Positions 7,927 to 18,446 of a stretch of 64,000 nucleotides of DNA are shown in pieces. Under the pieces are notes generated by a model. It made no database searches. It was given only the letters and a program-made list of their open reading frames with translations, and had not been told where the DNA came from. How positions within the stretch are numbered: position 1 is the stretch's first letter; each line of letters begins with the position of its first letter. Source of the DNA: Thiomonas sp. FB-Cd (GTDB taxonomy: Bacteria; Pseudomonadota; Gammaproteobacteria; Burkholderiales; Burkholderiaceae_C); NCBI RefSeq assembly GCF_000733775.1, contig NZ_JPOE01000005.1, positions 1,178,001 through 1,242,000 on the forward strand, written 5' to 3'. The position numbers were made by a program, and so were the translations under genes.

Positions 7927-8129
7927 CGCGGGCTGGCCATTTTCAATGCATCTGCTGCGTGTCGCAGTAGATGCATTCCCACGTCCCGCTCGGCTGCACC
8001 GAGTCGCTCTGCCGGCGAGCGGGCGTCCATCCCGCCGACCCGGGAGGGGATCACGGCGGGCGGGCCGGACAGGTTCCGCAGCCGTAGCCCCAGTCGTGCC
8101 GATGGTCTCCTTGTTGATTTCCATGCAAA

Positions 8130-8352
8130 CCTAACCCACCATTTCCATCGCGATCTGACCCCTCCTTGTTTGTGAACTTGATGCTCACGTTGTGGATAAG
8201 TTCTTGGGCGTCTTCTCCTTCTTGGTGGTCTGTGGTGGTTGCTGTGCGGAGCTGTTCTTGAACCGGAAGCTATCGTTGCCAGTTTCCAAAATATGGCAGT
8301 GATGCGTGAGCCGGTCCAGCAGTGCCGTGGTCATCTTCGCCTCCCCAAGTGC
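8130..8352 (-). pseudogene. istB: 3' remnant of an IS21-family element (istB C-terminus)
   Basis: The minus strand from about 8352 to the stop at 8185 encodes [20 protein letters not shown] and then [11 protein letters not shown], the signature C-terminus of IstB, the AAA+ helper ATPase of IS21 elements. The Walker domains and istA are missing. Downstream, 8130-8170 contains a GGGGTCAG-like motif and CGATGGAAA-like bases similar to IS21 terminal repeats, so this may be one end of the original element. The break at about 8352 marks a deletion or later insertion. Confidence 0.75.
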
Positions 8353-8510
8353 GTCCTTGCTTGTCTTTGTTTGACGCGCAATGGTAGCTAGGGCGACGCC
8401 TGCGATGTGCTTCGGTAAGTGACGATTCCAGCAGATGTAAAAAAGCCCAGCGCGGTAAGCGCAAGGCGTTTACTTAAAGTGTTGACGTTAGCGGCCTCGG
8501 ACTCGAGGCT

Positions 8511-8545
8511 TCCCCTCTGAGCCGGCAAGGTTCAGAGGGGATTTT
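8511..8545 (+). terminator. strong hairpin with T-run
   Basis: TCCCCTCTGA (8511-8520), an 11-nt loop and TCAGAGGGGA (8532-8541) pair perfectly over 10 bp and are followed by TTTT. This has the form of a Rho-independent terminator on the plus strand. There is no obvious plus-strand gene just upstream, so it may have been left behind by, or belong to the end of, a lost mobile element. Confidence 0.55.
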
Positions 8546-8764
8546 GTGGCAAAAATCTCTTCCGCAGATTTCCGGTTTCCGGAATCAGTGGATGGCCTCC
8601 AGGTGGACCTCTTCAAGGCCAAGCGTTGCCGAAGCTTTGGCGTGCCTGGAGACCCCTTCCGAACCAGAAGAGCTCAGGGAACTCCACCTGAGCCAGGCGA
8701 CTACACGCGAGTGGGCGTCGTCGGTGCGACAGGTGCACATCCGCTAGTTGTGAGGCTTCAATAG
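8546..8764 (+). pseudogene. possible N-terminal fragment of a transposase-like protein
   Basis: From a GTG at 8546 the frame reads VAKISSADFRFPESVDGLQV followed by DLFKAKRCRSFGVPGDP. The C-x-x-FGVP pattern reminds me of the N-terminal zinc-finger segment of some IS1-like and uncharacterised transposases (N-P-x-C-x-N-FGVP). The expected partner cysteine is absent and similarity stops after about 55 residues, so I take it as a decayed fragment. No ribosome binding site is seen. Low confidence. Confidence 0.3.
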
Positions 8765-8805
8765 GTGGTAACGGAGAGCTCGCGTTGCTGTTGGGCTTGC
8801 TACAC

Positions 8806-8843
8806 GTTCCTGAATAAGGTACATTCGTACCGAAAAACGGAAC
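8806..8843. promoter_or_regulatory. nested palindrome upstream of the MNT gene, probable operator
   Basis: An inner repeat GGTAC-ATTC-GTACC (8818-8831) sits centrally within an outer repeat GTTCC (8806-8810) / GGAAC (8839-8843); both share one centre of symmetry. It ends 6 bp before the ATG at 8850. The downstream protein has its own winged helix-turn-helix, so autoregulation at this site is likely. Confidence 0.5.
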
Positions 8844-8849
8844 ACTGCT

Positions 8850-9422
8850 ATGCAACCACTCGCCGCGTTTTTTTCTCCACCCGAGCAGCACTTGCTCGGC
8901 CTCGTCTTGACACATCCCGATAGGGAGTTCGGAACGCTTGAGTTACTCAAGCAGATGGGTAGCAGCCGAAGTTCGGGAAGTCACGTGCTGGACAGATGGG
9001 TGAAATCTGGGGTCTTGCTGGAGCGCCGCGTGGGCAACCAGCGCCGCTTGTCGGCGAATCGGGACTTCTTGCTCTTTCCAGAGTTGCGCAAGATTGCGCT
9101 GAAGACCGTGGGGTTGGCGGAGCCGCTGTGTGCGGCACTCAAGCCTATCGCGAAGTCGCTGTCCGAGGCATTCATTTTTGGCTCGGTTGCGACTGGCAGT
9201 GATACCTCGGAAAGTGACATCGATGTGGCGCTGGTGGGCAATGTCGATTTGTTTGCCGTATCTCCCTTGATTGACCATGCGGAACAGCTACTCGGACGTC
9301 GAGTTCACGTGAGCATCTACAACCAAGAAGAGTGGGCTGCGGACAACGATGCGGTTCTCTCGAAAATCAAGCATGGCCCTCGTTTGGAACTGATGGAGAC
9401 GTTGCGTGGCCAGACCCGTTGA
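8850..9422 (+). CDS. HTH plus MNT nucleotidyltransferase, antitoxin-like partner of a HEPN protein
   Basis: This 190-aa protein has an N-terminal winged helix-turn-helix (about 8-70) and a C-terminal minimal nucleotidyltransferase domain (about 95-180). The latter shows GSVATGSDTSESDIDVALVG, the G-S-x(8-9)-S-D-x-D signature with both catalytic aspartates. In type VII toxin-antitoxin systems MNT antitoxins neutralise HEPN toxins, in studied cases by AMPylating or oligoadenylylating them. The HEPN gene follows with a 17-bp overlap, supporting that pairing. The added HTH and the palindrome upstream suggest self-repression. The partner gene is truncated, so the system may no longer work. Confidence 0.8.
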   Translation: MQPLAAFFSPPEQHLLGLVLTHPDREFGTLELLKQMGSSRSSGSHVLDRWVKSGVLLERRVGNQRRLSANRDFLLFPELRKIALKTVGLAEPLCAALKPIAKSLSEAFIFGSVATGSDTSESDIDVALVGNVDLFAVSPLIDHAEQLLGRRVHVSIYNQEEWAADNDAVLSKIKHGPRLELMETLRGQTR

Positions 9423-9891
9423 ATACGACAACCTCGTCCGAACTGGCGCACTGAAGGACGCAGTATCTTCCCCGGATTCAATAGCCCAGTTCATCCGTAA
9501 CGCAGACCAGATGTTGGCTGCTGCGCAGTTGGGTCTCCCTGACGCACCGCGGTTCGCACTGGGCTATGAAGGGATGTTCGAGGTTGTTATGGCAGTCTTG
9601 GAGTACTACGAGGCACGTCCGGGCGACAGCAGCGGCCACCGGGCAACCGCAATCCAGCGCGTCGCGGCTGACCTGCAACTGGGAGCTTCGCAAATTAGCG
9701 TGTTGGCGCGGCTTCATGACACTCGCAACAGAGTGACCTATCGGCAACCGATTCCGCCAGCAAGCTTCCAAAGCCTTCGCGAATCCATCCCCTACCGCGG
9801 GCCGTCGAGCCTTGATCGAGTTGGCAATGGCGACGCACGCTGGAGCCATCCAGGGCGGGGTGTTCTCGGATTCGATCGCCCGACCGATTAG
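9406..9891 (+). pseudogene. HEPN-domain protein, 3' end replaced (truncated toxin-like partner)
   Basis: The first ~118 residues look like a HEPN helical domain: IAQFIRNADQMLAAAQ near 26-41, EGMFEVVMAVLEYYEARPG near 60, and the RNxxxx motif as HDTRNRVTYRQ. In canonical HEPN RNases the motif is R-x(4-6)-H; here Tyr occupies the His position. After about 9765 the frame stops resembling HEPN and runs antisense through the ATPase gene on the other strand, ending at 9891 by chance. The natural last helix is therefore missing, joined tail-to-tail to another broken gene. Overlaps the MNT gene by 17 bp. Confidence 0.6.
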
Positions 9892-10626
9892 CTCGACCAC
9901 TTCGTCGCTCGCGGCGACCAGCGGGATGTCCGAGAAGCGGCCTTGGATCTTTGCCCAGTCATCGCGCGTGTCGATGCCAAGGCGCGCTGCGTATTGGCCA
10001 AACGACTGATGGAGGATGCCAATTACGACGACGCGTCCTGAGGTCCGGGCGGCGGCTTCTGCCAGCTCTTGAAAGAAGTAGACATCGTCCCCCGAGCCCA
10101 AGGCCGAGGCTTCCAGGAACTTGCCCATCTCGTCGATGATGATCACGACGCCGTCGTGCTTGCGGCTGTCAGCGCACTCGCAGATCTCATTGATCAGCGA
10201 GGCTCCGGAGACTTTTCGGCCATCATGGTTGAGGCCCAATGCTTTGCGGAGGCCTCTCGACAATTCGGCAATGACGCTGCCGCGCTTGCCGACGATGGGG
10301 ATGGTCAGCCAGCCGTTTTTGTAGGGCAGGGCGCTATCGAACGTGGGCATGCCTTGGAGCTGAAGCGTCTCCCGAGCTTTGCGCCGCAGGCTCTTGTCGG
10401 CGCTCAGAGCACTCGCGAAAGCCACGGCGAGCGACGACTTGCCGCCGCCGAAGGGGCCGGTCCATGTGAATGCGCGTTGGTTGCTCTCCAAGAGTTGCTT
10501 GGACATGCTCTGCAAGACTGCTTGGGCAGTCCCATGGCATATGTAGCCATCTAGGGCGTCTTGCCGCCCCAAATCTATATCGATCTTTATGGAGCGTTGA
10601 TAGTGGCGCGATAGCCTCGGATGCAA
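9478..10626 (-). pseudogene. truncated P-loop ATPase of a DUF4007-associated defence locus
   Basis: The ORF opens at a weak TTG with YQRSIKIDIDLGRQDALDGY and has Walker A GPFGGGKSSLAVA (about residues 58-70) and a Walker B-like VVIIIDEMGKF (about 160-170). Similarity to large ATP-binding proteins next to DUF4007 genes continues to FAKALEACW near 9757-9762, then stops; the remaining frame is antisense to the HEPN gene. Intact relatives are, as I recall, several times longer, so most of the C-terminal part is gone. The absence of a good start codon and the 40-bp overlap with the DUF4007 gene suggest that the 5' junction is also a deletion scar. Confidence 0.65.
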
Positions 10627-11165
10627 GTCTCGATGTCGCGCGAAATCGTCGCCATCGAGAGTTTTCGGTTGGGGTCGAGAGAGCGGGCGTATTCGGCCAA
10701 GGGGGCTTCAAGGTCCTCGCGTGAAAAGGTGGGCGAAGTCACGAAATTGAATAGCCACCGCCATGTGGTGGCGCGGTGCCCACGCCCTGCTAGCCACCAA
10801 TGCGCATACCAAGCCGTCGTGGGGTTTTCCGCATAGGGGTCGAAGCCTTGGTCAGCCAAAACGGCCTTGGCGTGGTCAGTGATAACGTAAGAGCCTGCGG
10901 GGGCTCCCTCCTCGGTGATGACATTGCATGCGAGCGCCCAATGGCGGATCGATGCAACCATGTTCTTGCCGACGCCGAACTCGGCGATGGCGTCTTCATT
11001 GGTGAAGGTGGTTTTGTGGATGTAGTCGAACGAATCGGCGCGGTCGTAGACTTTTTTGAGCCACATTTGGCGCAGAGGGAACGTCTCATGCCCTGAAAAG
11101 TGGGCCGTTACGCCTTCGGATGATGTTTTTTCCCCCATTCGGTCGATTCTACTGGAGAGGATCAC
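10587..11165 (-). pseudogene. DUF4007-family protein, C-terminally truncated
   Basis: This 192-aa ORF (GTG at 11165, or ATG at 11138 giving MGEKTSSEG) carries the hallmark FSGHETFPLRQMWLKK of the DUF4007 family near residue 23, then a helical region that reaches LSMATISRDIETCIRGY. From memory, DUF4007 proteins are about 280-310 aa and this last segment lies well inside the domain; here it ends in RATINAP and stop, overlapping the ATPase ORF. DUF4007 genes are often found in DNA-modification or phosphorothioation-like defence loci with PAPS-reductase-like proteins and ATPases; those other genes are missing here. A perfect palindrome lies 30 bp upstream. Confidence 0.7.
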
Positions 11166-11194
11166 CAGTGGCGATGTCGTGAATTGGAGAAGTG

Positions 11195-11220
11195 AGTTTG
11201 TGCAGGTGTCTGCACAAACT
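11195..11220. promoter_or_regulatory. perfect 11-bp palindrome upstream of the DUF4007 gene
   Basis: AGTTTGTGCAG-GTGT-CTGCACAAACT is an exact inverted repeat with a 4-nt centre, followed on the plus strand by TTTT. It lies 30-55 bp upstream of the GTG at 11165, where an operator would be expected. As a plus-strand hairpin with a T-run it could also act as a terminator, but no plus-strand gene ends nearby. Confidence 0.5.
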
Positions 11221-11279
11221 TTTCCTATAAAAACAGATGTCTTTATCCGGGATTTCTAACGGCGATCACCAGATGCTGT

Positions 11280-11287
11280 ATTAATAT
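11280..11287. repeat. left 8-bp target duplication of the IS1595-family element
   Basis: ATTAATAT at 11280-11287 is repeated exactly at 12357-12364 on the other side of the element. Eight base pairs is the duplication length typical of the IS1595 family. Confidence 0.9.
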
Positions 11288-12356
11288 ATGGGCTATCCAT
11301 TTAGCTCCACAGGTCTAGCAAACCGGTTGGCGGCCGGTTCCGAGTGCACGTTGTCCCGTATGTTGGCGTAGGTCGCCGGCGTTGTTGCGGCCGATTGCTG
11401 CAACAACCGGTAGAACAACATTCCTCGTGATCTTGACGAGCGTCGGTTGAAGCGGAACGTAAATTCGTCGAGGTAGTAGTCCACGTGTCGCGGATCGACG
11501 GCTCCCTGATGGGTGCCAAGCAACCAGCGTTTGAGCAACGAAATGACGCGATGGACCCCCGGCAAGGACACGTGCGCAGGGATCTTCGAGCCGAGTTGGA
11601 CGAGCGGTTCATGAGCGAATCCGCCTTCCTGAAGTGGCCCGTAGATCGCCGATCCGTCAGTGCGGATCGTTGCGCCTGGCATGACGTTTTCGCGCACGAA
11701 CGGGATCAAGGCGCCGATGGTTGGACCCTGCACGCGGTGAATCCGGATGCGGCCAAAGCCCTTGGGATCGTGCACTTCAACGGCCACCGCAATGGCGACC
11801 AGATGGGACGTTTTGTGCGCCTTGGAGCGCGCCTTGCCAGACTTCACCCGGGGGCCTCTGCTCAGGGGCAGATAGGCCTCGTCAACTTCTACCGTTCCGG
11901 CAAGTTTGTCGCGTTCCGGACGAACCATCGCACGCCGGAATCGGTGCAACATCGCCCAGGCCGTCTGGTAGCTGCTCAAGCCAAGAACCCGCTGCAGTCC
12001 AAGAGCGCTGACGCCATTTTCTTGACTCGTGATGTGCCACGCCGCAGCGAACCAAACCCGCAGGGGCGTGCGGGTCTTGTCAAAGATGGTGCCCGCCGTC
12101 ACACTGCTCTGGTGCGCACAAGATCTGCAGACCAATCTGCGCCGGTTCGCGCGAGCCGGTGAGTCCAGCACGCCACACGCAGGACAGCAAAATCCGCCCG
12201 GCCACCTCAATTTCTCGAGGTAGGCAACACACGCGTCTTCGGTCGCGAACCAGTCTTCAAATTGCACCCAAGTCTTCGGGTAGTCGCGACCAGAAACGGG
12301 ATCGACATTAATCATTCAACCATTTTCCACTTTGTGGAGCTAAATGGATAGCCCGT
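11288..12356 (-). mobile_element. complete IS1595-family (ISXO2-like) insertion sequence, 1069 bp
   Basis: Terminal inverted repeats of 23 bp (11288-11310 and 12334-12356) match at 22 of 23 positions and contain GGGCTATCCATTTAGCTCCA. The element carries one full-length transposase gene on the minus strand and is flanked by 8-bp direct repeats, so it is intact and probably recent. Removing it restores TGCTGTA-TTAATA-TACAGCA, a perfect 7-bp palindrome around an A/T core, as its target. It sits between gyrB and the DUF4007 remnant. Confidence 0.93.
11293..12315 (-). CDS. IS1595-family (ISXO2-like) DDE transposase
   Basis: This 340-aa transposase has an N-terminal zinc ribbon (CPACG near 45 and CRSC near 63), a helix-turn-helix region (LGLSSYQTAWAMLHRFRRAM) and an ISXO2-like RNase H-fold core. 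Catalytic acidic residues appear as Asp in VEVDEAYL and Asp in IRTDGSAIYG; the third is likely the Glu of YLDEFTFRFNRR. It starts MINVDPVSGRDYPK about 20 bp inside one terminal repeat and ends just inside the other. It carries out cut-and-paste or copy-type transposition of its own element. Full length, with no frameshift seen. Confidence 0.92.
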   Translation of the reverse strand: MINVDPVSGRDYPKTWVQFEDWFATEDACVAYLEKLRWPGGFCCPACGVLDSPARANRRRLVCRSCAHQSSVTAGTIFDKTRTPLRVWFAAAWHITSQENGVSALGLQRVLGLSSYQTAWAMLHRFRRAMVRPERDKLAGTVEVDEAYLPLSRGPRVKSGKARSKAHKTSHLVAIAVAVEVHDPKGFGRIRIHRVQGPTIGALIPFVRENVMPGATIRTDGSAIYGPLQEGGFAHEPLVQLGSKIPAHVSLPGVHRVISLLKRWLLGTHQGAVDPRHVDYYLDEFTFRFNRRSSRSRGMLFYRLLQQSAATTPATYANIRDNVHSEPAANRFARPVELNG

Positions 12357-12364
12357 ATTAATAT
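12357..12364. repeat. right 8-bp target duplication of the IS1595-family element
   Basis: ATTAATAT, identical to 11280-11287. It is followed by ACAGCA, the right arm of the target palindrome. Confidence 0.9.
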
Positions 12365-12428
12365 ACAGCAAATTCGTGTGGGTGATTCGGATGTTTTCAG
12401 ATGGACCCAAATCCTTGCGCAGACGAAG

Positions 12429-12453
12429 GCAACGGCTTACGTCTTGCCGTTGC
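12429..12453 (-). terminator. hairpin downstream of gyrB
   Basis: GCAACGGC (12429-12436), a 9-nt loop and GCCGTTGC (12446-12453) form a perfect 8-bp stem about 145 bp past the gyrB stop. The T-run is weak on the minus strand, so this is only a possible gyrB terminator. No gene is seen between 12365 and 12598. Confidence 0.4.
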
Positions 12454-12598
12454 TTTCTATAGCGTTGAAAGCCTTCGTGATTTTTCAGTCTATGAAAAAT
12501 ATTTAAAGCAGTGCGAGAAGCGCCCGCATTGAAAACCCCTATCGAACAGACAGTGCAATTAGTGAGAAAAGTTGCATCTATTTCGGGATTCGACAAAT

Positions 12599-15106
<2,508 letters not shown>

Positions 15107-15218
15107 TCAGAACGTCAACTGGGCCGGCTGCGATTGCAGTGGGGTGTAGCCGGACAAAAGGCAGGAATGGAGGGTCTGGCGGCACGTCGCTTGCCCGGCG
15201 ACCTTGATGCCGCCTCGA

Positions 15219-16337
15219 TCAGATGCGCATGGGCATGACGACGTACTTGAAGGCGGCGACATCGGGTAGCGTCATCAGCACGCTACTGTTGCCGTCGAGC
15301 AAGTCAAGGCGCACGCTTTCACCAGGCAGGTTCGACAGCACATCGATGAGGTAGGCAACGTTGAAGCCGATTTCAATGGAGTCGCCACTGTAGTCCACAT
15401 CGAGCTCTTCCTGGGCTTCCTCCTGCTCGGCATTGGTGGAGGAGATGCGCAGCGAGCCAGGGTCAAGATTGATGCGCACGCCTTTGAATTTATCGGTCGT
15501 CAGGATGGCCACACGCTGCAGCGCGGCCAGGAGAGCTTGTCGCGACAGGACAAGATGATTTTTGTGACCCTTGGGCACAACGCGCTGGTAGTCCGGGAAC
15601 TTGCCCTCGACCAGCTTGCTGACCAGCTCCATATGGCCGAACGCCAACCGTGCCTGGTTGGAGGCAAATCGCATCTCGATCGGCTCGTCGCCGTCGCCCA
15701 ACAGGCGCAGGAGTTCGATCACGGTCTTGCGCGGGAGAATCACCTCACGCTTCTCGGCAAGGCCTTCCACCGGTGCGCTGACCATGGACAGCCGATGCCC
15801 GTCCGTGGAGACAAGCGTGAGCTGACTCCCGTCGGCCACGAGTAGCAAACCATTGAGGTAGTAGCGAATGTCGTGTTGCGCCATGGCGAAATGCACAAGC
15901 GCGAGCATGCGTTTGAGCTGACCCTGGCCGATCACCAGCGGCTCGGCCGAATAGTCCGCTGCTTCCTTGACCAACGGGAAATCCTCGGGCGGCAAGGTTT
16001 GCAACGAAAAACGCGACTTTCCGCACCGCACCGTGAACTTGCCGCCGTCCCACTCCAGCGTTGCCTCGTCGAAGGCTGTTGCGCGCAGGATGTCAACGAG
16101 CTTGCGTGTATTGACCGTCGTGGGCTGCAGGTCCGCGCCAGCGCTATGCCCTTCGCCAAGAGCGGTGCGCATGTGCATCTGAATTTCCATATCGCTGGTG
16201 GTCAAGGCCAGATCAGGACCTGCAGGCTGGATCAGTACGTTGGCCAATATCGGCAAGGTCTGGCGTCGCTCCACAATGCCAGCCACAGCACCGAGCCCCT
16301 TGAGCAAGGCTTCGCGCGATACGGTCAATCTGTTCAT
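15219..16337 (-). CDS. dnaN: DNA polymerase III sliding clamp (beta subunit)
   Basis: This 372-aa protein is the ring-shaped sliding clamp that tethers DNA polymerase III and binds many repair and replication proteins. Three clamp domains of about 120 aa each are recognisable; the start MNRLTVSREALLKGLGAVAG and VERRQTLPILANVLI, and the end KYVVMPMRI, are diagnostic. Length is normal. It follows dnaA with a 210-bp gap that may hold its own promoter and lies upstream of gyrB. Confidence 0.98.
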   Translation of the reverse strand: MNRLTVSREALLKGLGAVAGIVERRQTLPILANVLIQPAGPDLALTTSDMEIQMHMRTALGEGHSAGADLQPTTVNTRKLVDILRATAFDEATLEWDGGKFTVRCGKSRFSLQTLPPEDFPLVKEAADYSAEPLVIGQGQLKRMLALVHFAMAQHDIRYYLNGLLLVADGSQLTLVSTDGHRLSMVSAPVEGLAEKREVILPRKTVIELLRLLGDGDEPIEMRFASNQARLAFGHMELVSKLVEGKFPDYQRVVPKGHKNHLVLSRQALLAALQRVAILTTDKFKGVRINLDPGSLRISSTNAEQEEAQEELDVDYSGDSIEIGFNVAYLIDVLSNLPGESVRLDLLDGNSSVLMTLPDVAAFKYVVMPMRI

Positions 16338-16547
16338 TGTGATTCTTCCTTTTCAGAATAAGACTGGTAACAGGAGGTCCAAAAATCGGAGAACAACTTG
16401 ATTGCTTGTTTTTAATCAATGGCTTGCGCCATTTTTTTGCTGGGGACAAGCGCGCAAGTTTAGGCGAGGCGTGATGAACAACTTGGCACGCGCGGCAAGA
16501 AAAGCGGGCTTGTTCAACTTTGGTTCACACACCGTCCACAGCTTTGT

Positions 16548-17978
16548 TCATCCTTTGAGGGTCTGCTCCAACACATGCAGCTGCTGGTTGAGTTCCTGCA
16601 TGCGCGTGCGCTCCTGCGCGACTTTGCGCACGGCATGCAGAACCGTGGTGTGATCACGGCCCCCGAACAGCTCGCCAATCTCCGGAAGACTCTTTTGCGT
16701 GAGTTCCTTGGCCAGATACATGGCGATTTGCCGCGGCCTCGCGATGGACGCGGGGCGCCGTTTGGAGTACATGTCGGCAACCTTGATCTTGTAGAAATCC
16801 GCCACAGTCTTTTGGATGTTCTCCACCGAGACCTGCCTGTTTTGGAGGGACAGAAGGTCCTTCAGAGCCTCGCGCGCCAGGCCAATGGAGATGTCCTCGC
16901 CTGAAAAACGTGCGTAAGCAAGGATCTTGCGCAGGGCGCCTTCGAGTTCGCGCACGTTCGATCGCACGTTCTTGGCCACGAAAAACGCCACATCCTCGCC
17001 GAGGCTGACCATTTCGGCCTCAGCTTTGCGCAGCAGGATGGCAACGCGCATTTCGAGCTCCGGCGGCTCGAGTGCGACGGTCAGACCGGAGTCGAAACGG
17101 GAGGTCAGCCGCGCATCGATCTCTTGAAGTTCCTTCGGATAGGTGTCGCTGGTCAGGATGATCTGCGAGCGCTTGGCGGTCAGAGCTTCGAAGGTATAGA
17201 AGAACTCTTCCTGGGTTTTTTCCTTGCCTGCGAAAAATTGCACGTCGTCGATCAGGAGCAAGTCAAGCGCGTGGTAGTAGCGCTTGAACTCGTCAAAGGT
17301 CTTGCGCTGGTAGGCCTTGACCACTTCACTGACAAACTGCTCGGCCTGGAGATAACGAATGCGCGCCCCAGGGCGTGCCGCGAGCAGGGCATTGCCGACG
17401 GCCTGGACCAGATGGGTCTTGCCCAGGCCCACGCCACCGTATAGAAAAAGCGGGTTGTACGACTTGCCGGGATTTTCCGAAACCTGGAGTGCGGCAGCGC
17501 GCGCCAGTTGGTTGGCTTTACCCGGAACGAGGCTTTCGAAGGTAAGCCCCGGGTTCAGCCGGGAGCGTTCAAGGGCTTCCGTCTCCAGCCGCGCGGCTGC
17601 GGCATGGGCGTCGGGTTGTGGTGTGGCAACCCGGTCCGCAGCGTGTTCGCCGGCCAGTGGTTGGGCGTGCCCGTTTGGCATCGCGCCCGTGTCCATGTGC
17701 GCGACGGCAGCGGAGGGCTTGTTCGCTGGTTTGTGAATCGCGAATTCGAGCTGGATGGGCCGCCCGGCGGCCGTGGCAAGCGCTTGGGCGATTCGGCTGC
17801 TGTATTGGGAACGCAGCCAATCCATTTTGAACCGGTTGGGCACCGAGAGCGTGGCTGTGGAATGATCGTCGCTCCAGTTGGGGGGAGCGAGCGGCTTGAT
17901 CCATGCGGTAAATTGCTGGACGGGAATTTCACTGGCAAGCTGGCTGCAACAAGCGTGCCAGATCTTTTCGAGAGACAT
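16548..17978 (-). CDS. dnaA: chromosomal replication initiator DnaA
   Basis: This 476-aa AAA+ ATPase binds DnaA boxes at oriC and melts the origin. Domain I is at the N-terminus ([20 protein letters not shown]), followed by a variable Ala-rich linker (about 90-140). The AAA+ domain has [16 protein letters not shown] (Walker A), [20 protein letters not shown] (Walker B) and TSDTYPKEL (sensor 1). Domain IV with [16 protein letters not shown] is the DNA-binding helix-turn-helix signature. It is the first gene of the leftward dnaA-dnaN-gyrB cluster. A 10-bp hairpin and a DnaA box lie upstream. Confidence 0.98.
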   Translation of the reverse strand: MSLEKIWHACCSQLASEIPVQQFTAWIKPLAPPNWSDDHSTATLSVPNRFKMDWLRSQYSSRIAQALATAAGRPIQLEFAIHKPANKPSAAVAHMDTGAMPNGHAQPLAGEHAADRVATPQPDAHAAAARLETEALERSRLNPGLTFESLVPGKANQLARAAALQVSENPGKSYNPLFLYGGVGLGKTHLVQAVGNALLAARPGARIRYLQAEQFVSEVVKAYQRKTFDEFKRYYHALDLLLIDDVQFFAGKEKTQEEFFYTFEALTAKRSQIILTSDTYPKELQEIDARLTSRFDSGLTVALEPPELEMRVAILLRKAEAEMVSLGEDVAFFVAKNVRSNVRELEGALRKILAYARFSGEDISIGLAREALKDLLSLQNRQVSVENIQKTVADFYKIKVADMYSKRRPASIARPRQIAMYLAKELTQKSLPEIGELFGGRDHTTVLHAVRKVAQERTRMQELNQQLHVLEQTLKG

Positions 17979-18006
17979 GTGGAGTCGATTTCATGTTGTG
18001 CGTCGC

Positions 18007-18037
18007 CAGTGCCCGAACACCAAGGCATCGGGCACTG
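18007..18037. repeat. perfect 10-bp hairpin upstream of dnaA
   Basis: CAGTGCCCGA (18007-18016), an 11-nt loop and TCGGGCACTG (18028-18037) pair exactly. It begins 29 bp upstream of the dnaA ATG, within its probable leader or promoter. There is no T-run. It may control dnaA expression or be part of the origin. Confidence 0.55.
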
Positions 18038-18158
18038 CGCCTGCCTCCCGAGAAGAAATCCCTCAAAAAGCCCCACAGGGGCCCATTGCTGGTGGACTCA
18101 TCCCGAACGGAATAGGAGGAAGGAATTATGGCTCTCCATTTTAGTCGAAATGGGGGAG

Positions 18159-18167
18159 TTATCCACA
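18159..18167 (+). promoter_or_regulatory. DnaA box
   Basis: TTATCCACA is a perfect consensus DnaA box, 181 bp upstream of dnaA. It is the only exact match I find in the dnaA-rpmH interval. Confidence 0.75.
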
Positions 18168-18446
18168 GACCGCGAAGATCATTGCGCGCGCGTTTGGCCA
18201 GCCCCGGAGTTGCCCAAAACAACCGAAATGGCGTTGGCGCATTGACACACACGGCTTAATTTGTTGAAATGGCATGCTTTTCGCCTGAACGAGCCGAAGA
18301 GCACAGCTCTGGCACGGGCATGCAAAGGCCGCGATGGTTGGTTTCACGCCATGGCCACGCCGCTGCTCGGCAGCCGGCAGCATTTGCCACGTGACCCCTG
18401 TTGCAGTTTTTGATCCCGGCTTGTTGCGCCACCCATTGAGCACATC

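Larger units (their letters stand above)
17979..18446. promoter_or_regulatory. presumed chromosomal origin region (oriC) between dnaA and rpmH
   Basis: The 468-bp gene-free stretch between the divergent dnaA and rpmH genes is the usual oriC place in betaproteobacteria. I can see only one perfect DnaA box here (TTATCCACA at 18159-18167) plus a hairpin at 18007-18037 and a short one at 18070-18082 (GCCCC-ACA-GGGGC). No clear A/T-rich 13-mers are evident by eye. It must also hold the divergent promoters of dnaA and of rpmH-rnpA. Confidence 0.65.

Noticed and set aside
8190..8198. TGTGGATAA, a perfect DnaA box (reverse), far from the origin
   Set aside because: It lies inside the coding part of the istB remnant (codons for LST) and is single; chance match.
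12312..12596. 94-codon minus-strand ORF between gyrB and the IS1595 transposase
   Set aside because: It crosses the end of the insertion sequence and its target duplication, so it did not exist before the insertion; no domain seen.
16415..16440. TGGCTTGCGCCA followed by seven T on the plus strand, terminator-like
   Set aside because: The genes on both sides run leftwards, so the T-run is on the wrong strand for ending dnaA or dnaN transcripts.
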